Assembly (NCBI RefSeq): GCF_030811595.1
Contig: NZ_JAUSRB010000002.1
Location: forward strand, 6,882,001-6,946,000
DNA from: Streptosporangium brasiliense
GTDB taxonomy: Bacteria; Actinomycetota; Actinomycetes; Streptosporangiales; Streptosporangiaceae
Length of the DNA stretch: 64,000 nucleotides
Direction of reading: 5' to 3'
Made by a program: the position numbers and the translations under genes. Each line of letters starts with the position of its first letter. Within the stretch, counting starts at the first letter, position 1. The notes beneath the pieces were generated by a model that saw only the letters and a list, made by a program, of their open reading frames with translations, searched no databases and was not told the DNA's origin. This document shows, piece by piece, positions 43,280 to 52,055 of the stretch.

Positions 43280-43937
43280 ACGTTGAATGGCAGGGCCCGC
43301 GTCTTGGACCTCGCTGGGTCCTCGCGCTGCGCGCGCATCACGCTCGGACCGTGTCTGATTGGGGCTTCGTCCCAAGCCCCAGGCGAGGGGCCTTCCAACC
43401 CCTCACACTCCCCGGCCGCCGACCGATTCGCCTGACGCGGCACCGATGATGTGGCTGGATAGAACAACATAGTCCGTCGCCATGAACTGACCGATGAAGC
43501 CTGGGAGCACATCGCCCCCTTGCTGCCGGCCGACCCTGAACGCGGTGGCCGCTGGCGCGATCACCGCCAGGTACCAGGCGGCATCGTCTGGAAGGTCCAC
43601 ACCGGCGCCGGCCGGCCCCGCACCCGGCCCGATCACGTGATCGCCGACAAGGATTACAGCTCCCGCGCCATCCGCACCTACCTGCGCCGGCGCGGCATCG
43701 GCGCGACCATTCCCGAGCGCGCCGACCAACTGGCCGGGCGAGCCCGCCGCAAGCATCGGCGTTGCGCCTTCGACCCGGTCCGCTACAAGCGGCGTAACGT
43801 CGTCGAACGCTGCTTCAACCGGCTCAAGCACTTCAAAGGCATTGCGACCCGCTACGACAAGCTCGCCGCCCACTACCGATCGGCCGTGACCATCGCCTGC
43901 CTGCTGCTATGGCTCAGATGATCCACAAAACAGAACC
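43257..43937 (+). mobile_element. 681-bp IS5/IS427-type deletion derivative
   Basis: Terminal inverted repeats GGTTCTGTTTTGTGGATCA (43257-43275) and its reverse complement (43919-43937) are perfect. The flanks are TA on both sides (43255-43256 and 43938-43939), a TA duplication as in the IS427 group. The interior lacks about 200-250 bp compared with a complete member. Confidence 0.85.
43472..43921 (+). pseudogene. IS427-type transposase with internal deletion
   Basis: The N-terminal part VRRHELTDEAWEHIAPLLPA runs to GGIVWK and jumps directly to GRPRTRPDHVIADKDYSSRA, so the first catalytic Asp is gone. The rest is complete (RRNVVERCFNRLKHFKGIAT). The codon before VRRHEL is ATA where ATG would be expected, so the start is lost too. 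It could move only if helped by a full-length relative. Confidence 0.8.
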
Positions 43938-44341
43938 TAGCGACCTTCGGCCCGGGCGGTGGCCATGGCCACCGCCTCCAGAGCCAGTTTGGCCTGCTGC
44001 AGCGCATGCGTGGCGTCGACGCCAAGTTGTCGCGCCTGGATCGCGAAGGTCTGGGCAGCCTCGGCCAAGCGCTGCTCGGCGTCCACGGTCGCGGCCGGAT
44101 CCGGAGCCTCGCAGACGAAAGTGCCGTGCCTCCCCCGGGTCTCGATGACCCCATCCCGTTCGAGCTCACGAAAGGCACGTGCGACCGTCGCGGTGGCCAG
44201 ACCGAGATCGCGAGCGAGCTGGCGAATACTCGGCAGTCGGGTGCGCGGCCAGAGCACGCCGGTCGCGGCCATGGTGGTGATCTGCGTGCGTAGCTGCTCG
44301 TACGCAGGGACCGGCGAGGCAGGATCGAGATGGAGGATCAT
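43937..44341 (-). CDS. GntR-family regulator (YtrA-like)
   Basis: The product is 134 residues from ATG at 44341. The winged HTH is at the start: VPAYEQLRTQITTMAATGVL, LPSIRQLARDLGLATATVAR, AFRELERDGVIETRGRHGTF. After it only a helical tail of about 60 residues remains (the short YtrA type). The TAG stop at 43937-43939 coincides with the IS junction. It is translationally coupled to the membrane-protein gene upstream (ATGA at 44338-44341), so the two likely form a regulator/membrane-protein pair. Confidence 0.85.
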   Translation of the reverse strand: MILHLDPASPVPAYEQLRTQITTMAATGVLWPRTRLPSIRQLARDLGLATATVARAFRELERDGVIETRGRHGTFVCEAPDPAATVDAEQRLAEAAQTFAIQARQLGVDATHALQQAKLALEAVAMATARAEGR

Positions 44342-44847
44342 GTCTCCGTCCGGCTCTGTGCCTCCGTCGGAGTATTCGCCCTTCGCGGTGCGCTGCGCCG
44401 GATGAGCCAAAGGCATGGATGCCCGATGTGCAGCCAGCTCGCAGGTGCGCAGAAGAAGACGCAGACCAAGCCGACCCACGGCAGAGTCACCCGCAAGGCC
44501 GGGATGTCGGTGCCGCCGCCCAGGCTGAACAGCTCGAACCCGAGAAGCAGGAAGAGCATCGCGAGGCCCGCGCCGGCGGTGCGGTGGATCGAGGTGGAGC
44601 GTAGGGCATCGTCCAGGGTCAGCTGTGACGTGGAACCGACGGGCTGACGCCGATGCGTCATGAACCGTAGCGCGGCCTCTGTCGTCACCAGGACCGCGGC
44701 GGCCGCCACCGCCGACCCCGGACCGAACCGGAAGGACTCGGCGATGCGGCCGGGATAGACCCAGTGCGCCAGGACTCCCACCGCGACCGTGGCCAGGGCG
44801 ATCACCCGGATCAAGACAAGCACAGAGCCCCTGATGTAGTCGCTCAC
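44338..44847 (-). CDS. Four-helix membrane protein coupled to GntR
   Basis: The product is 169 residues from GTG at 44847 with AGAGGGG close by. Hydrophobic segments are at about 8-30 (VLVLIRVIALATVAVGVLAH), 43-60, 93-113 and 125-145. The tail is short and basic. The family is not firmly recognised. Its stop overlaps the GntR start. Upstream at 44850-44890 the sequence switches to an unrelated TPR fragment, so the native promoter may be missing. Confidence 0.6.
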   Translation of the reverse strand: MSDYIRGSVLVLIRVIALATVAVGVLAHWVYPGRIAESFRFGPGSAVAAAAVLVTTEAALRFMTHRRQPVGSTSQLTLDDALRSTSIHRTAGAGLAMLFLLLGFELFSLGGGTDIPALRVTLPWVGLVCVFFCAPASWLHIGHPCLWLIRRSAPRRANTPTEAQSRTET

Positions 44848-44888
44848 CCCTCTGGGCAGCAGCGCAGCGGCCAGCGGAACACGCGGGC

Positions 44889-45152
44889 CCGGCCGTCGAG
44901 GACCTGCCCGCCATGTACTGGGTGACCGCCGGCGAGCTGCATCAGGTCGCGGCGAGTTCGGCGTTGTCGCTGGGCGAACCCCAGCGGGCGCTGCGGCACT
45001 TCGACGCCGCCTTATCCCATCATGATCCGTACGACACGGAGAAAGAAGCCCGGGGCACGGCGATCTATCTGGCGCGTCGGGCCGAGGCCCACCTGGCGCT
45101 CGGCGACGTCGACCGCTGGAAGGACAACCCCATGGGCAGAGCCGGGCTGTAA
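44889..45152 (+). pseudogene. TPR-protein fragment fused in frame to the recombinase C-terminus
   Basis: The first 75 codons (AMYWVTAGELHQVAASSALS, LGEPQRALRHFDAALSHH, YLARRAEAHLALGDVD) are TPR repeats as in the C-terminal half of XRE/SARP-type regulators. From 45107 the DNA is identical for 42 bp to 7211-7252, the last codons of the tyrosine recombinase (VDRWKDNPMGRAGL). The join falls on shared GTCGACCG. Neither the start nor the end of the TPR gene is present. Confidence 0.8.
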
Positions 45153-45332
45153 CCCGGCACCCCTGCCGCCTCCCGGATGTCCGGTACTCCTGCGCCGACG
45201 TCCCGTCCGTAACCGCCCCACCCAGCCTGCGCGCCATGCTCGCCGCGCTGGACCGCACCCCCCTGGTCGGTGACCATGATCGCGGATGGCTCATGTACGT
45301 GATAGCGGAATCCAGCTCATCATTCGTGATCT

Positions 45333-45358
45333 CTAAATTGCGAATATTCGCAATTTAG
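45333..45358. promoter_or_regulatory. 26-bp perfect palindrome, probable ArsR operator
   Basis: CTAAATTGCGAAT is followed by its exact reverse complement. It is AT-rich against a GC-rich background, lies about 45-70 bp before the small ORF/arsR/sulP operon, and has the size and composition of ArsR/SmtB operators. Confidence 0.75.
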
Positions 45359-45404
45359 TACATCCTGATAAGGGTTCACCGGGATAGATCAGATGGAGGG
45401 TGCT

Positions 45405-45599
45405 GTGAGTGAGTCTTTTGCCGCCGCGGTGCGAGATCGCGTCCGGCGGGCGGACGCGGCATTGGCGGCGGCACGTCTCAGTGGCGATATCGAGGAGGTG
45501 ATGCTGGCCGAGGCGGAATGGGAGGAGGCGCGGCATACCGCCCGTAGGCATGGCGTCCCGGTCGGCTCGGCTGAGCCGGGTGAAGGGTCGGTTGCGTGA
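45405..45599 (+). CDS. Small helical protein at the head of the arsR-sulP operon
   Basis: The product is 64 residues from GTG at 45405, with GGAGGG four bases upstream. Alanine-rich helix-turn-helix-like sequence (VRDRVRRADAALAAARLSGD, EEVMLAEAEWEEARHTARRH) suggests a coiled-coil or helical hairpin. No family is recognised. Its TGA overlaps the ArsR GTG/ATG start, so it belongs to the operon. Confidence 0.65.
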   Translation: MSESFAAAVRDRVRRADAALAAARLSGDIEEVMLAEAEWEEARHTARRHGVPVGSAEPGEGSVA

Positions 45600-45940
45600 T
45601 GTCGGTGCCGTTGTATGAGGCGAAGGCGGAGTTGTTTCGGCTGCTGGGTCATCCGGTGCGGATCCGGGTGTTGGAACTGTTGCAGGACGGACCGATGCCG
45701 GTGCGGGATCTGCTGGCCGCCATCGAGGTGGAGGCGACCGGACTGTCGCAGCACCTGGCCGTTTTGCGCCGTTCGGGCATGGTCAACGCTCATCGCGAGG
45801 GTTCTACCGTTGTCTACGCTCTGGCCGGCGGGAACGTGGCCGAACTGCTGCGCGCGGCCCGCACCCTGTTGACGCAGATGCTCACCGGGCAGCATGAGCT
45901 GCTGAGTGAACTACAACAGACGGAGACCGGCGCCTCGTGA
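45596..45940 (+). CDS. ArsR/SmtB-family transcriptional regulator
   Basis: The product is 114 residues; GTG 45596 overlaps the previous stop, with ATG at 45599 next to it. The winged HTH is typical: YEAKAELFRLLGHPVRIRVL, GPMPVRDLLAAIEVEATGLS, QHLAVLRRSGMVNAHREGST. There is no metal-binding Cys pair, so the signal may be other than a metal. It overlaps the SulP gene by four bases (GTGA) and has a 26-bp palindrome upstream, indicating autoregulation of a transport operon. Confidence 0.92.
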   Translation: MMSVPLYEAKAELFRLLGHPVRIRVLELLQDGPMPVRDLLAAIEVEATGLSQHLAVLRRSGMVNAHREGSTVVYALAGGNVAELLRAARTLLTQMLTGQHELLSELQQTETGAS

Positions 45941-47694
45941 ACTCCTTTGTCTCCTCGAGCTGGTCCCGGGTGCGTTCAGTGCTGCCCGAACGCGGTGAGC
46001 TGGCCGTGATGGGCCGAGGTCCCCGCCGTGACCTGCTGGCCGGGCTGACGGTGGCGATCGTGGCCCTGCCACTGGCGCTCGGGTTCGGCATCTCCTCCGG
46101 GATGGGTGCTGAGGCCGGCCTGGCCACCGCGGTCGTCGCGGGTGCGCTGGCCGCGCTGTTCGGCGGCTCGGGTCTGCAGGTCTCGGGGCCGACCGGAGCG
46201 ATGACGGTGGTGCTGGTGCCGATCATGCACCAGCACGGCGCGTCCGGAGTGCTGACGGTCGGGGTGCTGGCCGGGCTGATACTGATCGCTCTGGCTCTGG
46301 GCCGGGCGGGCAAGTACATGGCTCTGGTGCCGGCGCCGGTGGTGGAGGGCTTCACCATCGGTATCGCCTGCGTGATCGGCCTACAGCAGGTGCCGGCTGC
46401 CCTGGGCGTGCCGACCCCCGCCGGCGACAAGGTCGTCGCCGTGGCCTGGCAGGCCGTTCAAGACTTCGCCGCCCGCCCCGGTTGGTGGGCGCCCGCCGTC
46501 GCGCTGGCGGTGGCCGTGCTGATGCTGGCGGGGGCGCGCTGGCGGCCCACCGTTCCGTTCTCCCTACTCGCCGTGGCGGCGGCCACCCTGGCCGCCGAAG
46601 TGGCCGGCCTGCCGCTGGCCCGGATCGGCCAGCTACCCGCCGGGTTGCCCGCCCCGTCATTGGCCTTCTTCGATGCGAGCGCGCTGAGCTCGCTGCTCGC
46701 CCCCGCGGTCGCGGTCGCCGCCCTGGCAGCACTGGAGTCGCTGCTGTCGGCCGCCGTGGCCGACGGCATGAGCGTCAACCACCGCCACAACCCGGATCGC
46801 GAACTGTTCGGCCAAGGTCTGGCCAACCTCCTCGTCCCGCTGTTCGGCGGCGTCCCGGCTACCGGTGCCATCGCCCGCACCGCGGTCAACGTCCGCTCCG
46901 GCGCCCACTCCCGGTTGGCCGCACTCGCCCACGCGGGCATTCTGGCCGTGATCGTCTATCTGGCCGCCGACCTGGTCGCCCGCATCCCGCTGGCCGCGCT
47001 GGCCGGCGTGCTGCTGGCCACATCGGTGCGCATGGTCGAGGTCGGCTCGGTCAAGGCCATGATCGGTTCCACCCGCAGCGACGCGCTCGTGCTGGCGCTG
47101 ACCGCCGTCGCCACCGTGGCCCTCGACCTGGTCGCCGCGGTCATCCTCGGCCTGATCGTCGCCGGCGCACTGGCTTTGCGCGCCATCGCCCATAACGTCC
47201 GCCTGGACGTGATGCCGCTGCGTCCGGACCTGTCCGGCGACCACACCGAGCAAGAGCACGCCCTGCTCGCCGAGCACATCGTCGCCTACCGCCTGGACGG
47301 TCCTCTGTTCTTCGCCGCCGCCCACCGTTTCCTGCTGGAACTGTCGGAAGTGGCCGACGTCTCAGCGGTCATCTTGCGCATGTCCCGGGTCACCACCCTC
47401 GACGCCAGCGGCGCGCTCGTCCTGGGCGATGCGATCACCCGGCTCGAGCGTCGTGGCATCACCGTCTATATCTCCGGCATCCGTGACGGTCACCACCAGG
47501 CCCTGCAGGCGCTCGGCGTCATTGCGCGCCTCGATGAGGCCGGGCGCGTCCTGACCACCACTCCGCAGGCCATCGCCGCCGCCCGTGATCACCTGCGCCA
47601 GGTGGGGCTCCTGCCCGTCGACAGCCACGCCCCGGCCGGCGCCGGCGACCACGGTGACGGCCGTACTCGGGGGCGGGTGCGGCGCCCCCTCTGA
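45937..47694 (+). CDS. SulP-family anion transporter with STAS domain
   Basis: The product is 585 residues from GTG at 45937. About 12 membrane segments span 30-420. The family signature GLTVAIVALPLALGFGISSG begins the transport domain. FGGSGLQVSGPTGAMTVVLV is next, and NLLVPLFGGVPATGAIARTA is the second conserved block. The cytoplasmic STAS domain (about 440-560) has AVILRMSRVTTLDASGALVL. SulP carriers move sulfate, bicarbonate or other anions. Co-transcription with ArsR rather than with carbonic anhydrase or cys genes leaves the substrate open. Confidence 0.93.
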   Translation: MNSFVSSSWSRVRSVLPERGELAVMGRGPRRDLLAGLTVAIVALPLALGFGISSGMGAEAGLATAVVAGALAALFGGSGLQVSGPTGAMTVVLVPIMHQHGASGVLTVGVLAGLILIALALGRAGKYMALVPAPVVEGFTIGIACVIGLQQVPAALGVPTPAGDKVVAVAWQAVQDFAARPGWWAPAVALAVAVLMLAGARWRPTVPFSLLAVAAATLAAEVAGLPLARIGQLPAGLPAPSLAFFDASALSSLLAPAVAVAALAALESLLSAAVADGMSVNHRHNPDRELFGQGLANLLVPLFGGVPATGAIARTAVNVRSGAHSRLAALAHAGILAVIVYLAADLVARIPLAALAGVLLATSVRMVEVGSVKAMIGSTRSDALVLALTAVATVALDLVAAVILGLIVAGALALRAIAHNVRLDVMPLRPDLSGDHTEQEHALLAEHIVAYRLDGPLFFAAAHRFLLELSEVADVSAVILRMSRVTTLDASGALVLGDAITRLERRGITVYISGIRDGHHQALQALGVIARLDEAGRVLTTTPQAIAAARDHLRQVGLLPVDSHAPAGAGDHGDGRTRGRVRRPL

Positions 47695-47795
47695 AGGAGA
47701 GGGGCATCCCGAGGTTCGAGAGCCGCTGAGCTTCTCGGGACTGCCTGCGAAAGCACCGATTGCGCTTACGCGGGCGGCTGCTAACGTCCGGACGC

Positions 47796-48200
47796 ATGGG
47801 CGACAGCGTGTACGTGGGCAACGCGGGCAAGGATGCGGCGCTGGACCGGGGGTGGCTCCTCGGGCACTTCAAGGACACCGATGATCCTCGCCACAGCGAG
47901 GCCGTAGAGATCAAATGGGGCCTCCACCCGCGTGGCGACGAACGGCTGCAATGGGTGAGAGGTGAGGAACGAACGGCGCTCCTGGTGCTCATCAGCGGTC
48001 GCTTCCGTGTCGAACTCCCCGGTCGCAGCGTTCTCCTGCAAGAGCAGGGTGATTTCGTCGTGTGGGGTCACGGCGTCGACCACTCCTGGTTCGCAGAAGA
48101 AGAGTCGGTGGTGCTGACGGTTCGGTGGCCGTCCGTACCCGGCTACGCAGTGACACAACACGATGAGGCTCGGTCGCCTGGAGTCGCCCCGGTTCAGTAG
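47796..48200 (+). CDS. Cupin-domain protein
   Basis: The product is 134 residues from ATG at 47796. The fold pattern is beta-rich: VEIKWGLHPRGDERLQWVRG, TALLVLISGRFRVELPG, VLLQEQGDFVVWGHGVDHSW. The second cupin motif is visible with G-x5-P-like spacing and a His in HGVDHSW; the first metal-binding motif is degenerate. Small proteins like this are single-domain sensors or enzymes of unknown substrate. It stands alone, with an intact frame. Confidence 0.7.
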   Translation: MGDSVYVGNAGKDAALDRGWLLGHFKDTDDPRHSEAVEIKWGLHPRGDERLQWVRGEERTALLVLISGRFRVELPGRSVLLQEQGDFVVWGHGVDHSWFAEEESVVLTVRWPSVPGYAVTQHDEARSPGVAPVQ

Positions 48201-48580
48201 ACACATCAGGGCTTCGACCACGCGGCAGCACGACCATCTTCCCGGCTGCTCTTGAAAGTCTGCCGTTGATCGGATCCGGCGAGGCTGAGCGGCCTGTTGG
48301 CAAATTCGCCACGACTGGTTGCTGACCGGCCGGTAGCAGAGCAGCCGTATCGACCTCGGAGAAAGAGGCCGTCATGACAGAGCAGGGAGGCGGCCTATCC
48401 CCCTCGATACCAGCGCCGGCCGTACTACCTTCAGCGAGATGAACACCCGCTCGCCCCGGACCAGCCACATGCCCTGGCCCCGGGCGGCCCGTACTGGGGT
48501 ATCCGCGCTGAGCACCCCCCATGATCTGAGCGGGCACACCTCATCGGCAACCACGGCGTCGGCGACTTCGAGGAGTATCC
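48201..48580. other. Gap with unassigned coding-like scraps
   Basis: No gene is supported. The plus strand near 48400-48580 has protein-like bits (DEHPLAPDQPHALAPGGPYW, HLIGNHGVGDFEEYP) in two frames, perhaps a decayed gene upstream of the serine hydrolase. Confidence 0.3.
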
Positions 48581-49623
48581 ATGACCCACCCGCGTGACCA
48601 GATCACCCAGCTCCTCAACGATGGGTGCGCGAGCGGGTCTTCCCCGGCGCGGTATGGGCCATCGGCGACGCCACCAGCACGCTCCTGTCGGGAACCTGCG
48701 GCCTGGCCGACCCCACCGACCCCGCCTCCGCGATGCGGCCCGACACCCTGTTCGACGTCGCGAGCCTCACCAAGATCCTCGCCGTCTGGGCCTGCATCGG
48801 CTCCCTCTGGGAAGCCGGCGCGCTGCCGCTGGATGACCCGCTCGCCACCTTCTGGCCAAAGGTCGCCGGCCATCCGCTCGGCCAGGTCACCGCCCGGCAT
48901 CTGCTCACCCACACCGCCGGCATGCCGCTGCGTGCCAACCTCAAGCACCTGTACGGCACCGACCCGCAAGCCGTCCGCGACGGTGTCCTGCACGAGGAAC
49001 TGCATCGCCCGATCGGCGAAGCCGTCGACTACACCGACCGGGCCGCCCTGGTTCTGGGCTATCTCGCCGAGTACCTGTCCGGCCGGCCGCTGGACCGCCT
49101 CGCCCGGCACCGCATCTGGCAGCCGCTCGGCATGGCCGGCACCTGCTTCGGCCCCCTGGCGTGCGAGCTCATCGGGCGGTGCGCCCCCACCGAACTCGAC
49201 CCCGACACCGGCGTCCACCTCAAAGGCGTCGTCCACGACTTCTCCGCCCGCCTGCTCAACGGCGTATGCGGCATCGCCGGCGTCTTCTCCACCGCAGACG
49301 ACCTGGCGCTCTTCCAGCGCCACCTCCTGGCCCCCACCCCCGGATCGGATCCGGTCGGTTTCGGCGCCGCCTGGGTAGCCGAGTCCCTCCAGATCCACAC
49401 CGGCGACCTGGCCCCGGCCCGCGGCCTGTTCTGGTATCCCGCCTCCGGCACCGCCCCTGAAGCCGACATCTATGTTCACTACGGTTTCACGGGCACCGGC
49501 ATGTGGATCTCTCGCAAACAGAATCGGTGGGCCGTTCTGCTGACCAACAAGCTGTACTACAGCAGGGACCGCAAACCCCTCTCTCGTATCCGCAGGGCCT
49601 TCTGCGCGCTCACCTTCGATTGA
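48581..49623 (+). pseudogene. Beta-lactamase-fold serine hydrolase with 5' frameshift
   Basis: ATG at 48581 gives MTHPRDQITQLLNDG, then the frame fails. One G missing from the GATGGG run near 48624 would join it to RERVFPGAVWAIGDATSTLL. From GTG at 48625 the frame is open for 332 codons. The S-x-x-K is in DVASLTKILAVW, the Tyr motif in DYTDRAALVLGYL and the H-x-G in VHYGFTGTGMWI. If GTG 48625 is used the enzyme lacks only about 15 residues and may still fold. Class C/penicillin-binding-like hydrolases of this kind act on diverse esters and amides. Confidence 0.75.
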
Positions 49624-49642
49624 CCGCCCCTGGCGGATCCCG

Positions 49643-49901
49643 GTGGTCATGACCGTTGGAGGAGTGCTGGTGTGGGGGGCCGGCCGCGTCATCGCCGGTG
49701 CCAACGACGTGCCTGGTGCGCCAGAGGCGCTCAACGTCATCAGCAGTGCGGCTTCCTGGATCGGCGTGGCCGCCGTCGCAGTGGGCACTGCTGGCCCTGG
49801 CCATGATCGCGGCGCTCCTCATCGGGCGCAACAGGCAACACGGCCGTGAGGAAGACCTGAACCGCTGGACCAATCGGTGGCGCGCTCAAAGGATCAACTG
49901 A
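49643..49901 (+). pseudogene. Small membrane protein, probably frameshifted
   Basis: The first frame gives VVMTVGGVLVWGAGRVIAGA, then ASWIGVAAVAVG. The next frame continues LLALAMIAALLIGRNRQHGR and ends REEDLNRWTNRWRAQRIN. Together they make a two-helix membrane protein of about 85 residues with one indel near 49790. The family is unknown. Confidence 0.35.
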
Positions 49902-50249
49902 TCAGGACGTGCACGAGGGGTGCGGCAAGCTCAGCAGGGCAGCTACCTGGAGCGGACTTCTACCGGCAAGCGACGACGAGCTTACGGACAACAGGATCCA
50001 CCGCTACGTCACGGCTTCACCCCCTGCTCTGCTGGGCGCACGAAAAGGGCTCACTGTTCGGTGGTGTCATCGAGTGTCGATCTGTCCCTGTGGGTGCCAA
50101 GAACTCGGCCGCCCACAGGAGCTGCGGCTCACGACCACGATCACGACGTTCGCGACCGCGCTCGACGTGACCGTGGCGGAGGTGAAGCTGGAGGCGTTCC
50201 TGCCTGCGGACGCCGCCACGGCGGCGCTGCTGGCGTCCTGGCGCCCTCG
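49902..50249. other. Gap with no recognised gene
   Basis: Nothing firm is seen. A plus-strand scrap around 50130-50230 (TTITTFATALDVTVAEVKLE, AFLPADAATAALL) looks like the C-terminus of a regulator but has no recognisable beginning. Confidence 0.3.
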
Positions 50250-50673
50250 TCGGGAACATGTAGTCGGTGACGATACGGCCGTCCTCGTCGAGTACGAGGA
50301 CCTCGAGGCCACCGCCCGTCACCGCGCCCGCGTCGCGGAGGTCCACCGATTCCCATTGGAAGGTGACGACGTCGTGCAGGCGCACGGCGTCGCCCCTGCT
50401 CCTGAAGGTGAACTGCCCCGTCGCGACGGACTGCTCATAGCTGCGTGCCCCCCTGGTCTCGATCGCGTCGTACCCGTGCGCTTCGAGGGTGGTGGGCTCG
50501 AAACCCAGGTCGTGGGCGGCCTGCCGGATCTCCTGCGGCGGGTGGAGCACATGCTCGCCGCCCTCGGCCCACAGCTTCTGGACGGCCTTGCGGCGCAGCT
50601 CGGCGTCCGGTTCGAGTCAGAGCGCGACGTAGCGGTCGGCCAGGTCCTGGGCACGGGCACGGATATCGGTCAC
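50250..50673 (-). pseudogene. SnoaL-like/NTF2-fold protein with an early nonsense codon
   Basis: GTG at 50673 has GAGGAG upstream and starts VTDIRARAQDLADRYVAL. TGA at 50617-50619 stops it, yet the same frame continues with LEPDAELRRKAVQKLWAEGG, RSYEQSVATGQFTFRSRGDA and FQWESVDLRDAG, up to VTDYMFP. TGG to TGA (Trp in RYVALW) is the likely lesion. After about 50250 the frame no longer looks native. Confidence 0.65.
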
Positions 50674-50735
50674 CGCTTCTCCTCGTGTCGGCGTTCCTCC
50701 CGATCCTCGGGAACGGGAGGAACACCGACAATTCC

Positions 50736-52055
50736 TCACAGGGAATCGCGGACGTTCAGCCGCCCCGTGTGCAGATAGCCGGCTCGCTCGCCCTCGCCGA
50801 TGAACGCGACCGCCGCATGCACTCCGCCCCTGGCCTGCGCGAACACGAACGTGTCCGCGCGCAGCCTGGCCAGCTCGAAGGTCTGCGGCTCGCCGAGCTC
50901 CGCCATCGCGCCGAGCGGCGTGACGGTCACCCACAGCCGGCCCTCGGGGTCGCCCGTCACCTCCCACGCCGTCACGTCCGAGGCGTAGCGCCCGGCATAG
51001 CGATCGACGTCGAACGGGAGCGGCGGGGCGGGCGGCGCCACAGGAGGGGGCGCGCTGACCCCGGCCAGGCGGCCGAGCACGGGCGTGAGCAGCTCGGCCA
51101 CCAGCGGGTCGGGGTCGCCGCCGTTGGTCAGCAGCACCGCGGCCACCCCCGCCTCCGGCACGAGCTTCAGCGTCGCGGCCTGACCCGGCGTGGAGCCGTC
51201 GTGCCCGACGACCGTGCCGCCCGCCCACTCCTGCAGCTCCCAGCCGAGCCCCCAACTTGCGGGCCTGCCGAGGTCGGGAAGGACGACCTGCGGCTCCCGC
51301 ATCATCCTGGCCGGCGGCGCGGGCAGCATCCCCGCGCCGTCGGCCAGGTGCGCGCGGGCGAAGGTCAGCAGGTCGCCGGCGCTCATCGCCAGGCTGGCCC
51401 CCGCCGGGTCGTTCGAGCGCATCAACGACCAGGTCGAGACCGGCTCGCCGTGGGCGTGCCCGACGGCCGTGCCGTACAGGATGGCCTCGTCGGCGCTGGT
51501 GGCGGTGTGCGTCAGGCCCAGCGGGCCGATCAGGTGCGCGCGCAGCGCCTGGTTGTACGGCAGGCCGCGCATGACCTCGACGACGCGCCCGAGGATGACG
51601 TATCCGGCGTTGTTGTAGGACCAGATCGCGCCGGGCGGCGACAGTTGCGGCACCTTGCCGAGCAGCGCGACCAGCTTCTGGATCGCGTCGTCACCCCTTC
51701 CGGTGTCGACGAAGACGTCGCCCTCGAACCCGCCGGTGTGCGCGAGCAGCTGCCGGATCGTCACCGGCTCGGGCAGCGTGAGCTCGGGCAGCACCGACTG
51801 CGCGCTCTGGTCGAGGTCGAGCCGCCCCTCGCCGACGAGCTGGAGCACCAGCGTCGCCGTCCAGGCCTTGGCGACCGAGCCGATCTGGAACAGCGAGCCG
51901 GTCGTGACGGGCTGGCCGGTGCGGGTGTTGAGCACCCCGGTCGCGGCCATGGCCACCTCGTCGCCGGCGGCGAACGCGAGGACCGCACCGGTTATGCCGT
52001 GCGCGCCGGCCAGCGCGTCGAGATCGTCCTGCAGGTCAGGGAGGTCGAGGCTCAT
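50736..52055 (-). CDS. Beta-lactamase-fold serine hydrolase
   Basis: The product is 439 residues from ATG at 52055, overlapping the peptidase stop (ATGA). Motifs are S-x-x-K in QIGSVAKAWTATL, Tyr-Asn-Asn in IWSYNNAGYVILG and H-x-G in VVGHDGSTPGQAA, so the catalytic set is complete. A C-terminal beta domain (DVDRYAGRYASDVTAWEVTG) is typical of DUF3471-bearing class C-like esterases/peptidases. No signal peptide is seen, so it is cytoplasmic. It is the last gene of an operon with an S9 peptidase and an MFS carrier. Confidence 0.9.
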   Translation of the reverse strand: MSLDLPDLQDDLDALAGAHGITGAVLAFAAGDEVAMAATGVLNTRTGQPVTTGSLFQIGSVAKAWTATLVLQLVGEGRLDLDQSAQSVLPELTLPEPVTIRQLLAHTGGFEGDVFVDTGRGDDAIQKLVALLGKVPQLSPPGAIWSYNNAGYVILGRVVEVMRGLPYNQALRAHLIGPLGLTHTATSADEAILYGTAVGHAHGEPVSTWSLMRSNDPAGASLAMSAGDLLTFARAHLADGAGMLPAPPARMMREPQVVLPDLGRPASWGLGWELQEWAGGTVVGHDGSTPGQAATLKLVPEAGVAAVLLTNGGDPDPLVAELLTPVLGRLAGVSAPPPVAPPAPPLPFDVDRYAGRYASDVTAWEVTGDPEGRLWVTVTPLGAMAELGEPQTFELARLRADTFVFAQARGGVHAAVAFIGEGERAGYLHTGRLNVRDSL

